The notes beneath the pieces were generated by a model, which ran no database searches, was not told the origin of the DNA, and saw only the letters and a program-made list of their open reading frames with translations. From contig CAJAVU010000070.1 in the NCBI GenBank assembly GCA_903945495.1, forward strand, positions 41,681 to 105,680: a stretch of DNA of 64,000 bases. Reading direction: 5' to 3'. How positions within the stretch are numbered: the stretch's first letter is position 1; each line of letters opens with the position of its first letter. Shown here in pieces: positions 56,132 through 63,549 of this stretch. Both the position numbers and the translations under genes were made by a program. This DNA is from an uncultured Flavobacteriales bacterium. GTDB lineage: Bacteria > Bacteroidota > Bacteroidia > Flavobacteriales_D > Crocinitomicaceae.

Positions 56132-57383
56132 TCTAGAACAACATATTGCTGAATTTCTCGGAAACGATCCGACCAAACATTATTTCGTAGCGTGTAGCGG
56201 TGGAGTTGATTCCATGGTGTTGGTCCACATTCTTCATAAATTAGGAGTGCGCGTTTCTGTGTTGCATGTAAATTACATGTTACGCGGCGAAGATTCAGAA
56301 CGCGATCAAGAATTGGTGGAGCGTGTTTGTAGCCAAAAAGGAATTACAGCACATGTAAAGCGTGTTGATTTCAATAAATATTTAGCGAGTTCGGGTGGAA
56401 ATCTTCAAGAAGAAGCGCGAAAAGTTCGCTACAAGTATTTCGAAAATTTTAAACTCAAAGATTCGATTCGCATTGTCTTGGCACAGCATGCTGATGATCA
56501 AGTAGAAACATTTTTCTTAAACCTTTCGCGCAATGCAGGAATTATGGGCTTGGCGTGTATGCTTCCCGAACACAATGGTTATTTGCGACCTTTGTTGCCG
56601 TTTACGAAAGATGAGGTAAGAAATTATGCTACTGAAAACGAAGTAATTTGGCGTGAAGACGTTTCAAATACCTCAAATAAATACAGTAGAAATAAGTTGC
56701 GAAATGTCATATTGCCGGAACTGCAACAAGCAATACCAACGCTAAAAGAAAGTGTATTGACTTTGGTAAATGCTTTTCAAGCAACTCAATTTGAATTGGA
56801 AAGCAAGCTGAAACCGATTGCAGAAAGTGTTCTTATAAGTCAACAGCTTTCCTTTGATCAATTCGATGAATTGAATGAATTTGAGTTAATTGAACTCATT
56901 CGTCAGTTGAATTTGCCAGCAAGCATTTATAGTGAATTCGCAAAATTGCGAATTGCCGAAAAAGGAAAATTGCTAGCGTGTTCGCACCAACGTTTCTGTT
57001 CAATTATTCGTGAAGATGCCTATTTCTATTTCCAGAAAGAGGAAGGATTTACCATTTTACCGAAATTACACATTGAAAAAGTAAATGAGTTGCCAGAGGT
57101 TTTCACAAAACAGGAACTCTTTGTTGATCCCTTGAAAATTAAAGGTGAAATTGCCGTTCGCCGTTGGACAGAAGGCGACCGCATGAAGCCAATTGGGATG
57201 AAAGGCTCGAAACTCATCTCTGATATTTTGAGTGATGCAAAAATTCCGCACCATGCACGTCATTTGCAATTGGTTGTGCACGACGCCGAAAAAATTCTTT
57301 GGTGTGTTGGAATGACGGTAAGCCGTGAAGCAACGAGTAAATTGACAATGGATAATTTACAATTGAAGATTCGATTGGTTTGA
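56124..57383 (+). CDS. tilS: tRNA(Ile)-lysidine synthase
   Basis: 419 residues. The ATP PP-loop SGGVDS is at 25-30, with HVNYMLRGEDSERDQ and AQHADDQVETFFLNL after it; the C-terminal domain has the substrate-specificity region RRWTEGDRMKPIGMKGSKLISDIL. It converts C34 of the CAU tRNA to lysidine so it reads AUA, and is essential. It overlaps pabB by 8 bp. A repeat-rich spacer follows. Confidence 0.94.
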   Translation: MANLEQHIAEFLGNDPTKHYFVACSGGVDSMVLVHILHKLGVRVSVLHVNYMLRGEDSERDQELVERVCSQKGITAHVKRVDFNKYLASSGGNLQEEARKVRYKYFENFKLKDSIRIVLAQHADDQVETFFLNLSRNAGIMGLACMLPEHNGYLRPLLPFTKDEVRNYATENEVIWREDVSNTSNKYSRNKLRNVILPELQQAIPTLKESVLTLVNAFQATQFELESKLKPIAESVLISQQLSFDQFDELNEFELIELIRQLNLPASIYSEFAKLRIAEKGKLLACSHQRFCSIIREDAYFYFQKEEGFTILPKLHIEKVNELPEVFTKQELFVDPLKIKGEIAVRRWTEGDRMKPIGMKGSKLISDILSDAKIPHHARHLQLVVHDAEKILWCVGMTVSREATSKLTMDNLQLKIRLV

Positions 57384-57403
57384 AAAACATTGGATCAGGG
57401 CGT

Positions 57404-57474
57404 CTCGACAAGCTCGACGACCGCGCGAAATATTCGGATTCTATATGAAATATTCGGTCCCCGAGCTTGTCGAG
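57404..57474. repeat. 13-bp inverted repeat downstream of tilS
   Basis: CTCGACAAGCTCG (57404-57416) and CGAGCTTGTCGAG (57462-57474) are exact inverse copies. Two direct copies of GAAATATTCGG lie between them. No T-run follows. The arms resemble a dispersed Bacteroidota intergenic repeat that I recall. Confidence 0.75.
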
Positions 57475-57505
57475 GGGCCGAAACTAAAATGGATTTAAAA
57501 ACAAA

Positions 57506-57525
57506 GGACGCGATAAATCGCGTCC
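57506..57525. repeat. Perfect 20-bp palindrome GGACGCGAT-AA-ATCGCGTCC
   Basis: A 9-bp stem with a 2-nt loop, in the spacer between tilS and the 56-residue gene. It is G+C-rich compared with its surroundings and is not followed by a T-run. Confidence 0.8.
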
Positions 57526-57550
57526 CTACTATTCTCTCCGCCGTGGCGGT

Positions 57551-57600
57551 CTAATCACTTTTCTCTGGTCACTAGTTTCTAGTCACTAGTCACTAAATCA
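57551..57600 (-). repeat. Heptanucleotide-periodic repeat array B, at the small Cys-protein stop codon
   Basis: Units GTCACTA, GTTTCTA, GTCACTA, GTCACTA follow each other. The array touches the TGA stop codon (57598-57600) of the minus-strand small gene. Confidence 0.7.
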
Positions 57601-57768
57601 GCTACCGCAACCAATACAATCGATATGACTATCCATTGGTTTAACGCCGTTTGCTTTCATTTCAAGATTGTGAATCTCATCTTTTAAGTCCATGTCAGCG
57701 AATAAATCGCCTGTTAATTGTGCTTTTAGTGCTTCGATTTGATCGTGGATTGTTGTTTCTGTTTGCAT
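57598..57768 (-). CDS. 56-residue protein with C-terminal CIGCGS motif
   Basis: A short gene between repeats: ATG 57768, TGA at 57598-57600. The first part is a probable amphipathic helix (HDQIEALKAQLTGDLF, then LKDEIHNLEMKANGVKP), and the last residues are MDSHIDCIGCGS, with two Cys spaced C-x2-C. I recall short Bacteroidota proteins of this form ending in ECxGCGS, but cannot name a family. The helix-plus-Cys-tail layout, an uninterrupted frame and protein-like composition support coding. The close pair of Cys would suit metal or redox chemistry; no function is claimed. Confidence 0.7.
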   Translation of the reverse strand: MQTETTIHDQIEALKAQLTGDLFADMDLKDEIHNLEMKANGVKPMDSHIDCIGCGS

Positions 57769-57872
57769 CTTGTTTGTGTTTTTGATTCACGTAAATATCC
57801 AAAGATTGAAGAAGCTTTGCAAAAAAAAGATTGGCAAGTTATGAACGAAGGGTGGTTGATTTGAATAAAGTG

Positions 57873-58030
57873 TAATCACGAATTACAACCGCCGTTAGGC
57901 AGCAGCGTAGCTAATTACAAATCATGAATCACTCCTCACTCATCTCTTCCGCCGCGGCGGATTCATCTCGGTTCTCAGCTCTCGGCTCTCGATTCTCTAA
58001 TCACTAGTTCCTAATCACTAGTTTCTAAAT
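57873..58030. repeat. Heptanucleotide-periodic repeat array C, upstream of the type IX cargo gene
   Basis: Units such as AATTACA, AATCATG and AATCACT pass through a GC-rich palindrome TCCGCCGCGGCGG into CTCTCGG, CTCTCGA, TTCTCTA, ATCACTA, GTTCCTA, ATCACTA, GTTTCTA. It ends 4 bp before the -7 element of the next gene. The spacer 57769-58056 holds this array and nothing else I can recognise. Confidence 0.75.
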
Positions 58031-58033
58031 CCC

Positions 58034-58041
58034 TATCTTTG
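58034..58041 (+). promoter_or_regulatory. -7 element of the type IX cargo gene
   Basis: TATCTTTG fits TAnnTTTG, 15 nt upstream of the ATG at 58057. The expected -33 region falls inside heptamer array C. Confidence 0.55.
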
Positions 58042-58056
58042 TAAAAACCACGATTC

Positions 58057-59283
58057 ATGAATAGAAGAATAAGCTTCTTACTGTGTTTACTTTTTCCAAC
58101 AGTTTTGATTGGGCAATTCGGTTGCACAGATCCCTTGGCGCAAAATTACAATGCAAGTGCAACTCAAAATGATGGTTCGTGCACCTACGGGACCACAAAT
58201 GTTTCTTACCCTTTAGTGGATTCATTGGCGAATGAACTACCCGAAAGTTCAGGTTTGGAGTTTTGGGATCAGTTGCTTTGGAGCCACAACGATTCTGATA
58301 ATTCGAGTCGCTTTTATGGATTCGATACCTTGACGGGATTGATTAGCAGATCTGTTCTAATTGAAAATTCGCCACAAATTGATTGGGAGGATATGACCAA
58401 AGATGAATCTCATTTCTACATCGGCGATTTTGGTAACAATGCAGGAACGCGCACCAATTTGAAAATTCTAAGAATTCCTTTTGATTCCTTGACTGGAAAT
58501 CCGCTTGATACAGTTCAAGCTGTGTTCATTCAGTTTTCGTATCCCGATCAAACAGATTTTAGTGGTGTAAATACTAACCATAATTTTGATTGCGAAGCGT
58601 TTGTGTTCTTCGAGGATAGTCTCCATCTTTTTTCCAAGAATCGTTCGAATGGTTATACCAAACACTATGTTTTGCCAACGACTCCAGGAACGTATGTTGC
58701 AACATTTATTGATTCTGTTTTCGTTGATGGTCAAATCACAAGTGCGGCATTTAGTTCCGATTCCATCTTGTTGTTAATTGGATACAAACCACCAGCCTAT
58801 TCGCCTTTTGCTTTTTTAGCGTGGGATTATCAGCAAACCGATTTGTTTTCAGGAAACAAACGCCGCTTGCAGTTGGGAAGTGTTTTAACGATGGGACAAC
58901 AAGAAGGGGTGTGTTTTTCTTCAGGCAAAAAAGGATTTATTTCGTCCGAACAAGTCACAGCCTTGAATCAAGTGTCGCGCTATTTTTCGTTTGACTTAAG
59001 TTCTTTGATTGTTTCCACAGTTGGAATGAACGAAGATGAATCTCATCCATGGAGCATTTATCCAAATCCATTTCAAGAAACGATTTTTATCGAAGGAGTG
59101 AAATTAGACGAACTCGATGAAATTCGTTTTGTCAACGCATTGGGAGTTTCGTTGCACTTTACATTAAATCAACTTGATGATGAAACTATTGAATTGAACA
59201 CAGAACAACTATCGAACGGTTGTTATTTTCTTTCGTTTGTAACGAGAGGAGAATTAGTTTATGTTAAGGTTTTAAAAGAATAA
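58057..59283 (+). CDS. Secreted protein with type IX C-terminal sorting domain
   Basis: 408 residues. Signal peptide FLLCLLFPTVLIGQ, then a short Cys-paired module CTDPLAQNYNASATQNDGSC seen in many marine Bacteroidota proteins. The middle (about 45-320) is beta-rich, possibly a propeller-like fold (ESSGLEFWDQLLWSHNDSDN). The last 80 residues are a type A sorting domain: WSIYPNPFQETIFIEG, then LSNGCYFLSFV and YVKVLKE. It should be exported by the type IX system, of which porU2-porV2 is part. Its activity is unknown. Confidence 0.87.
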   Translation: MNRRISFLLCLLFPTVLIGQFGCTDPLAQNYNASATQNDGSCTYGTTNVSYPLVDSLANELPESSGLEFWDQLLWSHNDSDNSSRFYGFDTLTGLISRSVLIENSPQIDWEDMTKDESHFYIGDFGNNAGTRTNLKILRIPFDSLTGNPLDTVQAVFIQFSYPDQTDFSGVNTNHNFDCEAFVFFEDSLHLFSKNRSNGYTKHYVLPTTPGTYVATFIDSVFVDGQITSAAFSSDSILLLIGYKPPAYSPFAFLAWDYQQTDLFSGNKRRLQLGSVLTMGQQEGVCFSSGKKGFISSEQVTALNQVSRYFSFDLSSLIVSTVGMNEDESHPWSIYPNPFQETIFIEGVKLDELDEIRFVNALGVSLHFTLNQLDDETIELNTEQLSNGCYFLSFVTRGELVYVKVLKE

Positions 59284-59288
59284 ATCCT

Positions 59289-59342
59289 TCATCTCGGTTC
59301 TCGATTCTCGGCTCTCGATTCTCTAATCACTAGTTTCTAACA
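59289..59342 (-). repeat. Heptanucleotide-periodic repeat array D, supplying the RsmF-like stop codon
   Basis: Units GTTCTCG, ATTCTCG, GCTCTCG, ATTCTCT, AATCACT, AGTTTCT lie in the 46-bp gap between two convergent genes. The minus-strand methyltransferase frame reads into it and stops at TAG within GAAACTAGTG. Confidence 0.75.
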
Positions 59343-60664
59343 TCCATCCGTATACGCCATTCCTTCGGATACAAATTATTAAAACGATTGCCCAAATGTT
59401 TAATCCAACCCAAGGGTTCATTTTCAAAAGTAATCAAACGATAGCCTTGTGTTCCTGCTAATGGAAATGTATCGCCGTGTAAATAGTTCAATGCTTGTTG
59501 ACGTTCAAGATCAATTCGTTCTTTGTAAATGCACAATTGTGGATTCAATGCCAATTCTTCGTTGGGAATAATTCCTTTGCGTGATACATCGCCTATGGTT
59601 GTTCCCATTTTTTGCAAACGCATTTGTGCTTGAACATGCAACATGTTTTCTTCCATTGCTGTTGGAAGGGCCAGTAATTTATCGTTCCAATTTAAAACGA
59701 TTGTCTCGGATAAATCGGCATAAACTGGAATATCTAATAAATCTTTTTGTAGACGAAATTCTGGCTTGCGCGTAAAGCGTTGACGTTGTAACTTTTCATC
59801 ACCTTTCTGAACCACCGCAACAAAAAATCCTTCTGTTTCAGTTCGTCCTGGCAAGCAATAATGTCCTATTCTATTTCGACCAGAAGCAATTGGACTTGGT
59901 AACTCCATTTGAATCAGTTCTGCTCCCAATTCTTCCACCATCCACTCAACGTTTTCTTCGTTTTCATTGGTGTTAAAGGTACACGTCGAATAGATCAAGT
60001 ATCCACCTGGAACCAGTGCGTCCCAAACATCTGCTAATATTCGTTTTTGTCTTCCGCAGCACAATTGAACATTGTCTTCAGACCATTCTTCACGAGCTTT
60101 TTCATCCTTGCGAAACATTCCTTCACCCGAACAAGGTGCATCAACAACAATTAAATCAAAAAATTGCGGAAGGCGTTGAAAATCCTTTGGGTCATTGTTT
60201 GTCACAACGGAATTTGCATATCCCCATTTACTCATGTTTTCCTTCAGAATGCGCGAACGAGCTTGAATTACTTCATTGCTCACCAACAATCCTTCACCGC
60301 CTAAATAGGATGCAATCAAGGTGCTTTTTCCACCTGGCGCAGCACATAAATCCAATACTTTTGGGGCAAGGGGAAGTTCAAGTTGTTTTAACAAGCTATC
60401 CAATACCATGGAACCAGCTTCTTGCGGATAATATGCACCTGCATGAAACAATGGGTCCAACGTAAACGATGGGCGTTCTTTCAAATAAACTCCATTTTCA
60501 CACCACGCAATTTCTCCGATGACATCTAAATCCGAACGTTTCTTCAAAGGATGAAAACGCAAGGAAACAGGTGCTTGTGCATCAAGTGCCATCAATAAAT
60601 GTTGACCTAGAAATAGATCTTTCTTAACACGCGCTTCAAAGGCGGATGGAAATGGAATACTCAT
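59330..60664 (-). CDS. RsmF-like RNA (cytosine-5)-methyltransferase
   Basis: 444 residues, NOL1/NOP2/Sun family. SAM binding is in LDLCAAPGGKSTLIASYL; the two catalytic Cys are in VDAPCSGEGMFRKDE and YSTCTFNTNENEENVEW. The C-terminal part has a PUA-like region as in RsmF/YebU, ending NLYPKEWRIRM. It would methylate C5 of a cytosine in 16S rRNA; the exact site is inferred only by family. The last four residues (DVRN) and the stop come from heptamer array D. Confidence 0.9.
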   Translation of the reverse strand: MSIPFPSAFEARVKKDLFLGQHLLMALDAQAPVSLRFHPLKKRSDLDVIGEIAWCENGVYLKERPSFTLDPLFHAGAYYPQEAGSMVLDSLLKQLELPLAPKVLDLCAAPGGKSTLIASYLGGEGLLVSNEVIQARSRILKENMSKWGYANSVVTNNDPKDFQRLPQFFDLIVVDAPCSGEGMFRKDEKAREEWSEDNVQLCCGRQKRILADVWDALVPGGYLIYSTCTFNTNENEENVEWMVEELGAELIQMELPSPIASGRNRIGHYCLPGRTETEGFFVAVVQKGDEKLQRQRFTRKPEFRLQKDLLDIPVYADLSETIVLNWNDKLLALPTAMEENMLHVQAQMRLQKMGTTIGDVSRKGIIPNEELALNPQLCIYKERIDLERQQALNYLHGDTFPLAGTQGYRLITFENEPLGWIKHLGNRFNNLYPKEWRIRMDVRN

Positions 60665-60695
60665 GCTTCAAAATTAGTCAAAATCTGATGATTTT

Positions 60696-60751
60696 GAATT
60701 CATGAATTACAAATCACAAATCACAAATTACGAATCATGAATCATAAATAG
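60696..60751. repeat. Heptanucleotide-periodic repeat array E
   Basis: Units AATTACA, AATCACA, AATCACA, AATTACG, AATCATG, AATCATA fill the gap between the amidotransferase stop and the methyltransferase start. Confidence 0.75.
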
Positions 60752-60758
60752 GAGTTCA

Positions 60759-61892
60759 TTAGAACGACGCAAGCTTCTCCTTCTTAAACAACTTGCGATA
60801 CGTGTCGTAGATGAAACTCAGTTTCTTTTCGTCGTTTGGATAATGACGGTAGTAATGACCTGGGAGATTTAAAATGGCTTCAAATTCTTCCAAGGAAACA
60901 CCAAGTTTCTTAGCGATGTAGATTTTTTCTTCTAGAACCTTTTCGTCGTTGTAAGGTTTTGCCTTTAACTGTTCGATGGCATCTTCACGCGACATCTCAC
61001 CAGTACAAATTTGCGATGAGAATGTTGCTCTGCGGTAATCGATTCCGAATTTATTGAAGAGATAATACGATTGAATGAAACCAGTATATTTAGATTCATA
61101 GTGCTTCCCACCATAATATTTCCAGTCCAATTCATTGCGCAATAACTCCATTGCTTCATCCTTCACAAAAGGAACATAGTTCAGTATGTAAACCATTTTA
61201 ATTCCTTTGATGAATTTATAATACATCTCTTTTTGGAATCCAAATGTTGGAAATTTACGCAATTTAACTGTTCCAAATTTCTTTTGAATGTGATTGAAAT
61301 AGGTTAAATCTTTCGCATTGTAATGCCACGTTTTTGGTAAAATCCCTTCTGTTGCAAAGTTACCACCACTGATAATGTATTTCACACCATATTTCGCGGC
61401 AACTTTGTGCAAAGCAGCAAGAATAGCAATATCTGTAGGCGTATCAGCTTCTGGAACCGATGCTTTCAAAAAGGCCAATTGCAAATCTTTGAATTCTTCC
61501 CAATCCAATACGTAACTTTCGTAATCAACATTGAGTTTTTTCGCGATGTTTTTGATGTTCATTACCGCTTCTTCAGAATTCCAACCATTGTCCATGTGAA
61601 CGCCGAGAACACGTAAGCCCATTTTTCGACAAAGATGTGCTGCGTAACTACTATCAATACCACCACTTAAACCAACAACACAATCATATTCTTTGCCTTT
61701 GCCGTCTTTTTTCATACGTTCAACCCAAGCGGCTAATTCAGCATCGCTTTTGGCTCCTTGGTAATTGTGAAGTGCTCTGGTTTGAATGAATTCGGTGCAA
61801 TGGTTACATTCTCCCTGGTCATTAAATCGAATGTCCGGATCAGTAGTATCCATTAAGCAACGGGTGCATTGCTGATAAGCGCTTGAATTCAT
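60759..61892 (-). CDS. N-acetyl sugar amidotransferase (WbpG/PseA family)
   Basis: 377 residues from ATG 61892. An N-terminal zinc-ribbon-like pair of CxxC (Cys9/12 and Cys29/32) precedes the ATP PP-loop VVGLSGGIDSSYAAHL. The rest matches the family of WbpG and PseA, which turn an acetamido group on a UDP- or CMP-sugar into an acetamidino group. WbpG-type enzymes take ammonia from a dedicated HisH/HisF-like pair, and exactly such a fused partner lies directly upstream (102-bp gap, same strand). This points to a modified sugar in a surface glycan. Confidence 0.9.
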   Translation of the reverse strand: MNSSAYQQCTRCLMDTTDPDIRFNDQGECNHCTEFIQTRALHNYQGAKSDAELAAWVERMKKDGKGKEYDCVVGLSGGIDSSYAAHLCRKMGLRVLGVHMDNGWNSEEAVMNIKNIAKKLNVDYESYVLDWEEFKDLQLAFLKASVPEADTPTDIAILAALHKVAAKYGVKYIISGGNFATEGILPKTWHYNAKDLTYFNHIQKKFGTVKLRKFPTFGFQKEMYYKFIKGIKMVYILNYVPFVKDEAMELLRNELDWKYYGGKHYESKYTGFIQSYYLFNKFGIDYRRATFSSQICTGEMSREDAIEQLKAKPYNDEKVLEEKIYIAKKLGVSLEEFEAILNLPGHYYRHYPNDEKKLSFIYDTYRKLFKKEKLASF

Positions 61893-61994
61893 AGAGTACA
61901 AATGTAACGAAGGATTACAGAATATCGTTCTGAAAATGCAGGAAATATTCAATTTTAGAGTTAAATTGAATAAATGAGTTAATTCACCGATTTT

Positions 61995-63545
61995 TTAGCG
62001 GTTTTCATCGAACGTCATCTCTTCTTTTTCAGGATAAGAAATTAAAACACCACGCTTTGTTCCTTGGTAAACGAACATACTTCCACCGGCTAATCCATTG
62101 GCGAATCCTTTTTCGAAACCATCTTTTAAATGTTGCATATTCCCAGCACCACCAAGCGCAATGACTGGAATCGAAACAGCTGCTGAGATTTGTTTGATTA
62201 AATCAAGATCGTATCCATTCATTTCACCATCTTTTTCTATCGATTGTAGGATGATTTCACCGGCGCCTTTTTCTTCCATCAGCTTAGCAAACTCAACAGG
62301 GGAGAAGCCACTTGATTTGGTCCCTGCCATGGTCCAGGTTTGCAAACCGCCGAACAATTTCTTTTTCACATCAATGCAAATAGCAATCGTTGAAGCGCCA
62401 AATGTTTCTGCTGCTTCAGCTATAAAATCAGGATTTTCAACAGCGTAAGAATTAATCACCACCTTTTCCGCTCCTGCAGCGATAATCGAACGAATATCTT
62501 CCAAGGAACGAATTCCACCTCCAACAGCAAACGGCATATTTGCTTCTTCACCAACATCTTTCACAAAATCCAACGAAATTAATCGCTTTTCCTTCGACGC
62601 TTCAATGTCTAAAAACACCAATTCATCTGCCTTTAAATCGTTATAAATTTTTACAGCATTAATTGGATCACCAATGTATTTTGGATTCTTAAAACCAATT
62701 GATTTCACTAGTACATTTCCTTTGAGCAGAAGAACGGGAATTACGCGAGGACGCACTGAGGAAGAGGATTTTTTTTCAGGATGCGAATTAGAAGTGTTGC
62801 CTTCGAGAGCCTCAGTCAACGGGAGAGTCTCTACTCGGTGGCTGAGGCTTTCGTGTTGGGATAAGTTCGCCGTATGGCCCTCGATTGGGTGGCTGAGGTT
62901 CTCGAATTGGTGGCTGAGGTTCTCGAAGCCACAGAAATTCTCAAGTAACTTCATCCCCACATCATGACTCTTCTCCGGATGATATTGAAACCCATAAATA
63001 TTTCCTTTTGAAACGGCTGAAGCGAAACGCGTTCCATAATCGGTGTAATTTAATACGTCGTTTGAATCTTTCGCTTTCATGTAATAGGAGTGAACGAAAT
63101 AGAATTCCGAATTCTCAGGGATATCCTTCATTATTGGCGATTCTTTTTCAATCGAAATCGTGTTCCAACCTGTATGCGGCACTTTGAAGCGCAAAGTATC
63201 TTCAAATGAAAACTTCACAACTTCAGCATCAAACCACCCAAGGCCTTTTTCTCCACTCTCGGTTCTCGATTCTCGACTCTCTTTCGCCATCAACTGCATC
63301 CCCAAACAAATTCCTAAAATCGGCGTTTTCTTTACAAGTACCGCTTCATTCAGGGCATCCAAAAGATTCATTTCGCGCAAATTCTTCATCGCATTTCCAA
63401 AATGTCCTACACCAGGTAAAATCAACTTTGTGGCATTTAGAATAATTGCTGGATCTGATGAAATAACAGCATCCACTTTCAAACGATCAAGTTTTTTCTT
63501 AACCGAATGAAGATTCCCCATATTATAATCTACGATGACAAGCAT
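61995..63545 (-). CDS. HisH-HisF-like glutamine amidotransferase/synthase fusion with repeat-derived linker
   Basis: 516 residues. The HisH glutaminase domain (1-205) has Cys80 in GICLGMQ and the His189/Glu191 pair in YHPEKS. The HisF-like barrel (264-510) begins VRPRVIPVLLLKGN and has VGGGIRSLEDI and IALGGAGN. Residues about 206-263 are a linker of 7-residue repeats (FENLSHQ, FENLSHP, then HESLSHR), encoded by the palindromic repeat family at 62796-62931. A GTG at 62754-62756 could start HisF by itself. A second insert, ESRESRTESG (89-98), comes from a heptamer array. Beside a WbpG-type gene, this pair most likely feeds ammonia to sugar amidination, not histidine synthesis. Confidence 0.88.
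   Translation of the reverse strand: MLVIVDYNMGNLHSVKKKLDRLKVDAVISSDPAIILNATKLILPGVGHFGNAMKNLREMNLLDALNEAVLVKKTPILGICLGMQLMAKESRESRTESGEKGLGWFDAEVVKFSFEDTLRFKVPHTGWNTISIEKESPIMKDIPENSEFYFVHSYYMKAKDSNDVLNYTDYGTRFASAVSKGNIYGFQYHPEKSHDVGMKLLENFCGFENLSHQFENLSHPIEGHTANLSQHESLSHRVETLPLTEALEGNTSNSHPEKKSSSSVRPRVIPVLLLKGNVLVKSIGFKNPKYIGDPINAVKIYNDLKADELVFLDIEASKEKRLISLDFVKDVGEEANMPFAVGGGIRSLEDIRSIIAAGAEKVVINSYAVENPDFIAEAAETFGASTIAICIDVKKKLFGGLQTWTMAGTKSSGFSPVEFAKLMEEKGAGEIILQSIEKDGEMNGYDLDLIKQISAAVSIPVIALGGAGNMQHLKDGFEKGFANGLAGGSMFVYQGTKRGVLISYPEKEEMTFDENR
62796..62931 (-). repeat. Palindromic repeat family inside the hisHF reading frame
   Basis: Units rich in GGTGGCTGAGG and CTCTCGAA recur at 62837, 62888 and 62909, the last two exactly 21 nt apart (seven codons). 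The segment 62796-62820 is an exact 25-bp inverse copy of intergenic 54818-54842. Confidence 0.85.
63255..63288 (-). repeat. Heptanucleotide-periodic repeat array F inside the HisH domain
   Basis: Units ACTCTCG, GTTCTCG, ATTCTCG, ACTCTCT match those of arrays A, C and D but lie within codons for ESRESRTESG, right after the nucleophile elbow of HisH. Confidence 0.75.
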
Positions 63546-63549
63546 ATTG

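Noticed and set aside
57873..58030. CRISPR array
   Set aside because: Repeat units are only 7 nt and degenerate, with no unique spacers of regular length and no cas genes.
61995..63545. Histidine biosynthesis gene
   Set aside because: No other his gene is nearby, and the neighbour is a WbpG-type amidotransferase known to use HisH/HisF-like partners.
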